DNA of 64,000 nt from the NCBI GenBank assembly GCA_964658655.1, contig CAZZZL010000009.1, forward strand, positions 1-64,000. The letters run 5' to 3'. The stretch comes from G963692885 sp964658655 (GTDB taxonomy: Bacteria > Acidobacteriota > Terriglobia > Terriglobales > Acidobacteriaceae). Positions 45,405 to 52,953 of the stretch are shown here, in pieces (position 1 is the stretch's first letter; each line of letters opens with the position of its first letter). Below the pieces are notes generated by a model. It saw nothing but the letters and a program-made list of their open reading frames with translations, searched no databases and was not told the origin of the DNA. Position numbers and translations under genes: made by a program.

Positions 45405-46844
45405 ATGCAAAACTCCCACCTCCCGCGCTTCGAGGCGATTACCCGGCGCGAGGAGGGTCTGCGGAGAACGCTCACACCACGCCAGCTTTCGATGATTGCA
45501 ATCGGCGGGGCCATCGGCACCGGCCTCTTCCTCGGGTCGAAATTCGCTATCAGCCTTGCAGGGCCATCCGTACTGCTCAGCTATTGCATCGGCGGTCTTA
45601 TCACGCTCCTCCTGATGGGCTGCCTCGCCGAGATGACTGTCGCTCATCCAACCTCCGGCTCATTCGGAGCGTGGGCGGAGTTTTACATTTCGCCGCTCGC
45701 CGGTTTCCTGGTGCGGTTTGCCTACTGGGCCGGCATCGTCTTTGCGCTCGGCACAGAGATAACGGCCATCGCCGTTTACATGCGCTTCTGGTTTCCTTCA
45801 GTGCCAGGTTGGTTGTGGATCATCTCCTTCACCGCGATCCTTGTCCTCATCAACGCGACCAACGTCGAACTATTCGGAGTAGTCGAGTATTGCTTCTCGG
45901 CATTGAAAATATCCGCCATTATCATCTTTGTCGTTCTTGCGGCGTGGCTCGTGATTTTCAGCTCGAGACAATCATCACTACCGTTCGAAGCGACGATCGG
46001 CTTCAAGGATTACGTCGCCTATGGAGGATTTTTTCCGAAGGGTCTTTCGGGAATGTGGGTCGCTGTGCTGGTCTCCCTCTTCAGCTACTTTTCGATCGAG
46101 ATGATAGCCATTGCCGCCGGTGAAGCGAAAGATCCGCAGCGGGCCATCACCCACGCTTTCCGCGCCACCATGCTGCGGCTCGCCCTCTTTTATCTCTGCA
46201 CACTCGCACTCGTGCTCGCAGTGGTTCCGTGGACGGTGACGGCAGCCGGCGGGACGCAATCTCCCTTCGTGCTCGTGATGACACGCACCCACATCGCGGG
46301 TGCGGCAGCCATCGTGAACTTCGTCATCCTGGTCGCTGCACTTTCTGCCATGAACAGCCAGTTGTACATCAGTACGCGGATGCTGTTCTCTTTGTCGCGT
46401 GCAGGCTTTGCGCCGCGCCGCCTGGGCTCACTCTCGCAGAAGGGCGTGCCTGTGGCTGCCTTGCTCGTCTCCACGCTGGGCATCGCACTCGCCGCTATTC
46501 TGAATGCGCGCTACCACGATCGAGCCTTTTTGATGATGCTCTCGATCGCCATGTTTGGACCCATGTTCACTTGGCTCATGATCTTCATCACGCACCTGGC
46601 TTTCCGTCGGAGGCACTCTCAAGCCGAGCAGGCATTTCGCATGTGGGGCTATCCCTACACGAGTATCGTCGGAGTAGTCCTGATGCTGGCCGCCCTCTGT
46701 ACCACACTCTTCACCATTGAATTTCGCCCTACGCTCCTTTACGGCATCCCACTTCTGACAATACTTTCGATCGCCTATGCACTGCGGCACAGGTTGCTTA
46801 CTCCTGTTGAGCGGCGGGCTATCGAGGAGATCCATCCCACATGA
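45405..46844 (+). CDS. Amino-acid permease (APC superfamily)
   Basis: 479 residues with 12 membrane helices. The first helix shows the AAT-family signature IAIGGAIGTGLFLGS after LTPRQLSMI, and E-M-T-V-A-H-P-T-S-G-S-F lies in helix 3, followed by FSYFSIEMIAIAAGEAKDP in helix 6. It should import an amino acid by proton symport. Its stop overlaps the ATG of the kynureninase-like gene (ATGA). With a kynurenine-formamidase-like gene facing away 90 bases upstream, tryptophan, kynurenine or another aromatic amino acid is the best guess. Confidence 0.88.
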   Translation: MQNSHLPRFEAITRREEGLRRTLTPRQLSMIAIGGAIGTGLFLGSKFAISLAGPSVLLSYCIGGLITLLLMGCLAEMTVAHPTSGSFGAWAEFYISPLAGFLVRFAYWAGIVFALGTEITAIAVYMRFWFPSVPGWLWIISFTAILVLINATNVELFGVVEYCFSALKISAIIIFVVLAAWLVIFSSRQSSLPFEATIGFKDYVAYGGFFPKGLSGMWVAVLVSLFSYFSIEMIAIAAGEAKDPQRAITHAFRATMLRLALFYLCTLALVLAVVPWTVTAAGGTQSPFVLVMTRTHIAGAAAIVNFVILVAALSAMNSQLYISTRMLFSLSRAGFAPRRLGSLSQKGVPVAALLVSTLGIALAAILNARYHDRAFLMMLSIAMFGPMFTWLMIFITHLAFRRRHSQAEQAFRMWGYPYTSIVGVVLMLAALCTTLFTIEFRPTLLYGIPLLTILSIAYALRHRLLTPVERRAIEEIHPT

Positions 46845-48028
46845 TCACCACTACACCTCTACTAAATCCGCAAAGTCTTGCGGCCGATCCGCTCCTCGCA
46901 TGGCGCAAAGAGTTTCCGATTCTCGAGCACACAACCTACATGATTAGCCACTCGCTCGGCCCCATGCCGCTGCGCGCCCAGGCAGCATTGCAGGAGTTCA
47001 CCGATACCTGGGCGACCCGCGGTATCCGCGCCTGGGAAGAAGGCTGGTGGACGATGCCCATCACCTGCGGCAGTCTTATCGGTTCGATCATCGGTGCACC
47101 AGAAGGCCGCATCGTCATGCACCAGAATGTCTCGATCTGCCAGTCCATCGTCACCTCCTGCTTCGACTGGAACGGGAAGCGCAACAAGCTGGTGACCGAC
47201 GGCCTCAATTTTCCGTCGAATGATTACATCTATCACCAGCTTGAGCGACAGGGTGCACGCATTGCTTCAGTCGCATCCGCCGACGGTATGACGATCGATC
47301 TACAGAATATCCTCGAAGCGATCGATGAAGGGACACAACTCGTCAGCATCTCGCATGTCGCGTTTCGAAGCTCATACCTGCAGGATCTTGCAACCATCAC
47401 GAAACGCGCGCATGAGGTCGGCGCTTACATTTTTGCCGACCTCTATCAATCGGCCGGCATTGTGCCCATCGATGTGACCGCGCTCAACCTGGACTTCGCT
47501 ACCGGCGGATCAGTCAAATGGCTGCTCGGCGGTCCCGGCGCAGGCTATCTCTATGTCCGTCCTGATCTCGACCTGAAGATGAATCCAGGTGCCACCGGCT
47601 GGGCCGCGCATGCTCACCCCTTTGAATTCGTGAACGGGCCGATCGAATATGCACCGGACATTCGCCGCTTCCTCAATGGCACACCGAATGTTCCGGCGAT
47701 GTATTCGGCGCGCTCCGGGTATGAAATCGTAAACGAGATTGGGGTCGATGCAGTACGCACCAAATCAAGACGGCAGACGCAGCATTTGATTGCGCTCGCC
47801 GATAGCGCAGGCATCGCAGTACGCAGCCCGCGCGATCCCGAAGCTCGCGGCGGCACTATCATCCTCGAAGTCCCTAACGGCCGCGAAGTGACTGCCGAAC
47901 TCGGCAGGCGCCAGATACTCGTCGACTTCCGTCCCGGTGCAGGCATTCGCATCGCGCCACATTTTTATACGTCAGACGACGAAATCGAGCACACGATTCA
48001 CGAGCTTTCGTCGATCATTCACGCTTGA
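46841..48028 (+). CDS. Class V-fold PLP enzyme resembling kynureninase
   Basis: 395 residues. The PLP lysine is probably K226 in T-G-G-S-V-K-W-L-L-G-G-P-G, and D200 in the FADLYQSAG strand should pair with the cofactor ring nitrogen. NFPSNDYIYHQL and the C-terminal VDFRPGAGIRIAPHFYTSDDEIE match the kynureninase pattern better than that of cysteine desulphurases. Kynureninase cleaves kynurenine to anthranilate and alanine in the cytoplasm. An unspecified aminotransferase or racemase of the same fold cannot be excluded. Translation is coupled to the permease upstream. Confidence 0.78.
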   Translation: MITTTPLLNPQSLAADPLLAWRKEFPILEHTTYMISHSLGPMPLRAQAALQEFTDTWATRGIRAWEEGWWTMPITCGSLIGSIIGAPEGRIVMHQNVSICQSIVTSCFDWNGKRNKLVTDGLNFPSNDYIYHQLERQGARIASVASADGMTIDLQNILEAIDEGTQLVSISHVAFRSSYLQDLATITKRAHEVGAYIFADLYQSAGIVPIDVTALNLDFATGGSVKWLLGGPGAGYLYVRPDLDLKMNPGATGWAAHAHPFEFVNGPIEYAPDIRRFLNGTPNVPAMYSARSGYEIVNEIGVDAVRTKSRRQTQHLIALADSAGIAVRSPRDPEARGGTIILEVPNGREVTAELGRRQILVDFRPGAGIRIAPHFYTSDDEIEHTIHELSSIIHA

Positions 48029-48081
48029 CGCAGGACGATCAACCATATATCTCAAGCACGATTTTCTGGAAGGCTGAATGC

Positions 48082-48269
48082 ATGAGTCGTCCAATTTCAC
48101 GCCGTACTTTTATGCGCGGCAGCAGTGCGATTCTCCTCGCCGATGATTTGTCACTGGCACAGTCGGGCCATCGTCCCATTATCACGATGGCATGCTTTAC
48201 CATTTCTATTGCGCCGTCTCCGGCACATGGCCGAACGACATTCGAGGTATTTCGGTTGCCCGGTCCTAG
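48082..48269 (+). pseudogene. Remnant of a Tat-exported GH43-like glycosidase
   Basis: An ATG preceded by GGAAGG opens a twin-arginine leader (SRPISRRTFMRG, then a hydrophobic SSAILLA stretch). After about 30 codons the sense passes to the next frame (shift near 48160-48180), which reads P-S-S-H-Y-H-D-G-M-L-Y-H-F-Y-C-A-V and then DIRGISVARS before a TAG at 48267-48269. That second part resembles the Y-H-D-G-x-Y-Y-M-F-Y-C-A-V...R-G-I-S-V-A-R-S core of five-bladed-propeller glycosidases. Leader and core fragment lie side by side in different frames, so the gene has lost most of its body. The original frame runs open to 48330 without other known content. Confidence 0.65.
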
Positions 48270-48336
48270 CCATGGTGAACCAGCCACATCACCGCATCGC
48301 AATGCCATTTGCGATATTTCGATATCCTGATTACGC

Positions 48337-49383
48337 ATGATCTCTTCTCCAAATTCTTCCGCAACCCGGCCGATTGTCATCATCGGAGGCGGCGGCATCG
48401 TGCGTGCAGCGCATCTACCGGCTTACCGGAAGGGCAATCTCACTGTCGCCGCCATCATCGATCGCGATGCTGCGCAGGCTGCCCGGACCGCCCAGGAGTT
48501 CGGCGTCCCGTGGAGTGGCTCGTCCATCGCCGACGCACTGCAGCACTATCCGCAATTAGTCGTTTATGACCTGGCCGTCCCTGCCAATGCCATCCTCGGC
48601 GTACTTGAACAATTACCAGCTGACGCAGCGGTTTTAATTCAGAAGCCGATGGGCGAAACTCTTGCAGAAGCCGAGGCAATTCTGGCGCTTTGTCGTGCAA
48701 AGCGATTGACCGCAGCTGTCAACTTTCAGCTACGATGGGCACCCAACATGATCGCTGCAAAGGCCGTGGCTGCCAGCGGCAGACTCGGCACCATCCACGA
48801 CATGGAGGTGCATGTAAATGTGCATACGCCATGGGAGCTTTGGTCATTCCTGAAAACTGCGCCGCGCCTTGAAATTCTTTATCACAGCATTCATTATGTT
48901 GACCTCGTGCGCTCGTGGTTCGGAGAGCCGCAGCGCGTTTTTGCAAAGACGCTGCGGAACCCGCAGACACCCGATCTCGCAGCCACGAAAAGTGTCATCA
49001 TTCTCGATTATGGCGAGTGGATTCGCGCCTACATCGCCTCAAGCCACACCCAGCGCTTCAGCCCGCAGCATCAGCAAAGCTCTGTGCAATGGGAAGGCAC
49101 CAAAAATGGAATGCGCGCGCAGATGGGCCTCAATCTCGACTACCCAAAGGGATGCCCAGACACCCTTGAGTTATTCCATTCGGAAGGCAGCGAGACGAAG
49201 CTGTTCGAAGGCAACTGGGTTCCGGATGCATTCCTGGGCTCAATGATGTCCCTGCAAGACTTCGTCGCGGGAAGAACAAATGTCCTGCCCACCAGCGTGG
49301 AAGATGCCATCAACACCATGAGAGTCGTTGAGGCCGCGTATCGCTCGTCGATCTCAGGCGGTGAACCGCTGCCACCCGCCTAG
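48337..49383 (+). CDS. Gfo/Idh/MocA-family oxidoreductase
   Basis: 348 residues with an N-terminal Rossmann fold (IVIIGGGGIVRAAHLPAY near residues 13-30) and the family's dinucleotide/substrate element, here Q-K-P instead of the usual E-K-P, at about 102-104. The C-terminal alpha/beta domain includes the IHYVDLVRSW helix with the typical H-x-x-D/H pair. It should oxidise or reduce a sugar or cyclitol with NAD(P). No Tat or signal peptide is present. A short-chain dehydrogenase gene follows 60 bases downstream, and a DUF1080 hydrolase gene faces it, so a 3-keto-sugar route is possible. Confidence 0.87.
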   Translation: MISSPNSSATRPIVIIGGGGIVRAAHLPAYRKGNLTVAAIIDRDAAQAARTAQEFGVPWSGSSIADALQHYPQLVVYDLAVPANAILGVLEQLPADAAVLIQKPMGETLAEAEAILALCRAKRLTAAVNFQLRWAPNMIAAKAVAASGRLGTIHDMEVHVNVHTPWELWSFLKTAPRLEILYHSIHYVDLVRSWFGEPQRVFAKTLRNPQTPDLAATKSVIILDYGEWIRAYIASSHTQRFSPQHQQSSVQWEGTKNGMRAQMGLNLDYPKGCPDTLELFHSEGSETKLFEGNWVPDAFLGSMMSLQDFVAGRTNVLPTSVEDAINTMRVVEAAYRSSISGGEPLPPA

Positions 49384-49443
49384 TGTCGGACAGCCAACAC
49401 GCATCCGTATGTGCATCACAAGTGGATTGGAGGAGCCGGGCGG

Positions 49444-50190
49444 ATGGGCGTTCTTGATTTATTCAGGTTGAACGATAGACGAGCAGTTGTAACCGGCGCA
49501 GCGCAGGGCATCGGCTTTGCGATTGCCCAGGCATTGCAGGAAGCGGGCGCACAGGTTGTGATCGCTGACATGAACGAAGAGCTAGGCAAGCGGGCGGCCG
49601 AAAAACTACATGCCACCTTTCATCTACTCGATGTTCGTCAGCCGGACAGAGTCAGGCAGGCAGCGATTGCGTTAAAGAACATCGACATCCTGGTCAACAA
49701 TGCGGGGATCGTTCGCAATACTCCAGCAGACAACGCAACGAATGAGGAGTGGCGTGATGTGATGTCTGTGAACCTCGACGGAGTGTACTGGTGTTGTCGT
49801 GAGTTTGGCTCGCACATGCTGCTTCGTGGCAGGGGCAGTATCGTCAACATCGCGTCGATGTCCGGGATCATCAGCAACTATCCGCAGCCGCAGGTCAGCT
49901 ACAACGTCTCCAAGGCCGGGGTCGTTCATCTGACGCGCTCACTTGCCGGAGAATGGGCGAAACGCGGCGTTCGCGTGAATGCGATTGCGCCGGGCTACAC
50001 CGGCACCGAGCTCACGAAGAAAGGCCTCGCCATTGAAGAGTGGAGTCGCGTCTGGCTGAGTGCTACGCCCATGGGACGCGTCGCAGAGCCCGCAGAGATT
50101 GCGCCCGCGGCTGTGTACCTGGCCAGTGACGCGTCAAGCTACGTCACTGGCAGTGTATTGGTAGTGGACGGCGGCTATACGGCCTGGTAA
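49444..50190 (+). CDS. Short-chain dehydrogenase/reductase
   Basis: 248 residues from the ATG with GGAGGAG about nine bases upstream; an earlier GTG at 49411 is less likely. Classical SDR marks are T-G-A-A-Q-G-I-G (cofactor loop), N-N-A-G, the catalytic Ser in NIASMSG, Y-N-V-S-K (Tyr and Lys) and the C-terminal SYVTGSVLVVDGGYTAW. Such enzymes interconvert sugar or polyol hydroxyl and keto groups with NAD(P). It probably forms a unit with the Gfo/Idh/MocA gene, and it converges on the DUF1080 gene. Confidence 0.9.
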   Translation: MGVLDLFRLNDRRAVVTGAAQGIGFAIAQALQEAGAQVVIADMNEELGKRAAEKLHATFHLLDVRQPDRVRQAAIALKNIDILVNNAGIVRNTPADNATNEEWRDVMSVNLDGVYWCCREFGSHMLLRGRGSIVNIASMSGIISNYPQPQVSYNVSKAGVVHLTRSLAGEWAKRGVRVNAIAPGYTGTELTKKGLAIEEWSRVWLSATPMGRVAEPAEIAPAAVYLASDASSYVTGSVLVVDGGYTAW

Positions 50191-50217
50191 TCAGCGTGGC
50201 CGCCCCATGCGCGCAGA

Positions 50218-51018
50218 CTAGTTAAGTTCTCTTACCCAGATGTTCCGGAAGCTGATCGGCTCACTGTGATCGCCATGAGCCTGCAGCTTGATCGGAGCGG
50301 CATCGTATTTTTTGTAGAACGGCTTGCCGATGTATCTTGTCTCACCCTGCAGCTGAAAATGGTTTTGTACCAGCACTCCATTGAAGAAGACCGTTACGTA
50401 GGCAGGAGTCTTGAGTGTGCCGTCGTCGTTGAATGTCGGCGCCGTCCACGCAACATCATAGCTCTGCCACTCACCCGGCTTGCGGTTGGGATTAGCCAGC
50501 GGAACTGCCTGCTTGTAAATGCTGCCAGCCTGTCCGTTGGTATAAGTCTTGTTATTGTAGTTATCGAGCACCTGCAGTTCGTAGCCGTCGTCGCCCGGAC
50601 CGGTCGAAGCCAGAAAGACTCCGCTGTTTCCGCGGGCCTGGCCGCTACCTGTTATGTTCTCTGGAATTTTCCACTCGATGTGCAGTTGATAGTTCTTGAA
50701 GCTGCGCTTCGTCTCGATATTGCCTTCAGTCTTGCTCACCGTCAGGATACCGCCACCGACAATCCATTTCGCTGGCGACTTGTCTTTGTTCGTCACCCAC
50801 TCATCAAGATTTTTTCCATCAAAAAGTACGATGGCATCGGACGGCGGTGCCGTGCAGGTCGCGCCTGGCGTGACCACTTTCGGCACCGGCTCGTAAATCT
50901 CGGTGTCCTCCGGTTTAGGTGCAGCGGCATTTGCCGCCTGCTGCGCGGCAACGGCCAGGGGCAAAGTCAGGATGGGTATGGACAGAAACATCAGGATTGC
51001 GCGTGCGTATTGTTTCAC
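50218..51018 (-). CDS. Secreted DUF1080 (3-keto-disaccharide hydrolase-like) protein
   Basis: About 266 residues from a GTG start with GAGGAG eight bases upstream; an upstream start at 51093 would place polar residues before the signal peptide. The signal (ILMFLSIPILTLPLAVAAQQ) is followed by a concanavalin-like beta-sandwich: IVLFDGKNLDEWV, WIVGGGILTVSK, LHIEWKIPE, GNSGVFLAST, GYELQVLDNYNNKTY and the closing PISFRNIWVREL. Members cleave 3-keto-glycosides or bind glycans. A TPR gene lies upstream on the same strand. Confidence 0.9.
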   Translation of the reverse strand: MKQYARAILMFLSIPILTLPLAVAAQQAANAAAPKPEDTEIYEPVPKVVTPGATCTAPPSDAIVLFDGKNLDEWVTNKDKSPAKWIVGGGILTVSKTEGNIETKRSFKNYQLHIEWKIPENITGSGQARGNSGVFLASTGPGDDGYELQVLDNYNNKTYTNGQAGSIYKQAVPLANPNRKPGEWQSYDVAWTAPTFNDDGTLKTPAYVTVFFNGVLVQNHFQLQGETRYIGKPFYKKYDAAPIKLQAHGDHSEPISFRNIWVRELN

Positions 51019-51102
51019 CGGGAGAACTCCTCGTAATTCCAAATGAGCATACACCGAATAACGTTTAAATGGGCAGACCGGCCGGCATCTCACAAACCAT
51101 CC

Positions 51103-52056
51103 TCATTCAACCTTGGATGAGGATGAGCCATCGATCTCAGCCGCCTTGGCAAACTCGCGGGATGCTTCGGCAGTCTTGCCTTCCTTGCGAAAGACCTGTC
51201 CCAGCTGAAAGTGAATAGGAGCCGACGCAGGGTCAATGGCTACAGCCTGCTTGAACTCCTGCTCTGCCAGGTTGAGTTTTTCCTGCCGAAGATAAAGCTT
51301 CCCGAGCGTCGAATGAATTTTGCCATCATTCGGAGCAATCGTTTCAGCCTCCACCAGCAGTGGCAACGCTTCCGCCTGCCTGCCCAGATCGCTTAACAGA
51401 ATGCCAAGGTTGAGCAGCGGCTGCTCACTCTTCTTTGCCGCATCCGCCTGCCACGCGATCGCCTGCTCGTATGCCTGGATGGCCTCATCCTTTCGATTCA
51501 GTCCTTCGTATGCCAGGCCCAGGTTATTCTCTGCCTTCACCAGCTTCGGCATCAGCGTCAACGTCTTCTGAAAGGCAGCAATCGATTCAGCAAAACGATT
51601 CTCCTGGTACTTGATGCGACCCATCTCATACCAGACCTCGCCATCATGCGCATCCCATTGCAGCGACTCTGACATCCACTTATCGGCATCGACATAGTCG
51701 TGCAGCAACACATAGTCCAGCGCGACCCAGCGCAGGTCCGCAGCGGCCGGCTTCTGCAGTTGCGCCGCATGCGTGTATTCCGCGAGCGAATCCCTGGGAT
51801 TGTTCTCGCGAAAAAGTGCGAACGCGAGAAGGTAATGCGCTGCTGCCGATGAAGTGTGATCGTTCAGATACTTTCTTGCATCCTGCTCAGCATCCTGCCA
51901 ACGTCCCTCGCGTAGAGCCTGTCGCGCCGGCGCCAGGCCTAATTCCACCACGCCGCTTGCAGTCTGCGCATGGGCAAGCGAACACACACACAATGCCATC
52001 AAGAGCATCGCGAAGTGGCGGAAGAGAGCCGCGTTGCTGGGGCTGTTTTTTAACAT
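51103..52056 (-). CDS. Secreted TPR-repeat protein
   Basis: 317 residues. A hydrophobic segment near residues 17-31 (MLLMALCVCSLAHAQ) acts as signal peptide, so an internal ATG at its start is a possible alternative start. About six TPR units follow, e.g. YEMGRIKYQENRFAESIAAF, NNLGLAYEGLNRKDEAIQAY and STLGKLYLRQEKLNLAEQEF. It is a protein-interaction scaffold without catalytic features. It lies 84 bases upstream of the DUF1080 gene on the same strand. Confidence 0.83.
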   Translation of the reverse strand: MLKNSPSNAALFRHFAMLLMALCVCSLAHAQTASGVVELGLAPARQALREGRWQDAEQDARKYLNDHTSSAAAHYLLAFALFRENNPRDSLAEYTHAAQLQKPAAADLRWVALDYVLLHDYVDADKWMSESLQWDAHDGEVWYEMGRIKYQENRFAESIAAFQKTLTLMPKLVKAENNLGLAYEGLNRKDEAIQAYEQAIAWQADAAKKSEQPLLNLGILLSDLGRQAEALPLLVEAETIAPNDGKIHSTLGKLYLRQEKLNLAEQEFKQAVAIDPASAPIHFQLGQVFRKEGKTAEASREFAKAAEIDGSSSSKVE

Positions 52057-52480
52057 CGTTCACAAGCTGCGATTTGAGAATCTGCAGCATCCCTACTCGG
52101 GCATGATTATGCCTGTGATGCGATTTTCTCAGAGTGGCGACGATTTAGCTCCATGGCGATAACCGCAATTCGAAATTAGCCAACTCAACTGCCGTCGCCA
52201 ACACCGAAACGCGGCACACCATTCAAGGTCACTACAAGTGGATACTAAAAGCCGCCACAAGATATCCGGAGCCAAACAATGTCTGTCTGCCGCTGCCGTC
52301 GTTTGATCCGGGCCTTCCGGATGCAGCCGGAATCATAACCCGGATTCACATTGGCGACCTTCACATGACGGAGGTGGCGAGCAGAATCACACCGACCCGC
52401 TTATATACGCAATCGAGCGAGCCGCATCCGGTTCGACAGCCTTCAATGACATGTGTAAAAGTTGCATGCAGGGAGGACCT
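52057..52480. other. Intergenic region between the TPR and NTF2-like genes
   Basis: About 420 bases between outward-facing genes. One frame stays open for about 110 codons (52150-52480) but has no usable start before its last third and resembles no family I know. No operator, terminator or RNA gene was recognised. Confidence 0.4.
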
Positions 52481-52861
52481 ATGACAGCCGCTCAAACCCT
52501 CATAGCCAGGGCATACTCTGCCTTCAATCATCGCGACATCGATGGCGCTCTCGCCCTCATGACTGAGAATGTAAGGTGGCCCAAAGCATCAGAAGGCGGT
52601 CATGTCATTGGGAAAGCAGAGATCCGCGCCTACTGGACTCGTCAATGGCATGACTTCGATCCTCGCGTAGAGCCGGTGGAAATTATCGAGCGCGAGGGAA
52701 ATAGAACTGAAGTCAGGGTCCATCAGCTTGTAAAGAGTCTTAGCGGCGAAGTGCTTTCAGACAGTGAGGTATTGCACATATTCACCATCGCCAATGACTT
52801 GATAGAGCGCATGGATCTCGGAGAAAGCCATACCGGCCCGTCTTCAGCGTTTGCGCGGTAA
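52481..52861 (+). CDS. SnoaL/NTF2-like fold protein
   Basis: 126 residues from the ATG that has GGGAGGA four bases upstream. The N-terminal helices (TAAQTLIARAYSAFNHRDIDGALALM) and the strand segments ENVRWP, GKAEIRAYWTRQW and EVLHIFTIANDLIERMDLG are typical of small cone-shaped NTF2/SnoaL proteins. Such proteins bind or isomerise small hydrophobic molecules; no specific function can be assigned. It is a single gene and is convergent with the third receptor. Confidence 0.8.
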   Translation: MTAAQTLIARAYSAFNHRDIDGALALMTENVRWPKASEGGHVIGKAEIRAYWTRQWHDFDPRVEPVEIIEREGNRTEVRVHQLVKSLSGEVLSDSEVLHIFTIANDLIERMDLGESHTGPSSAFAR

Positions 52862-52953
52862 TAAATCTGTTCGCTTATGTTACTTGCTGAACACTTTGAT
52901 TGAAGCTTGCAGCTCTGCTCTTTAGAAATAGTTCGTGTCCACGTTTCGTCGTT

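Noticed and set aside
52150..52483. Open frame of about 110 codons before the NTF2-like gene
   Set aside because: It has no start codon with a ribosome-binding site in its first two thirds, ends inside the next gene's start region and resembles no known family. It could be a remnant but cannot be supported.
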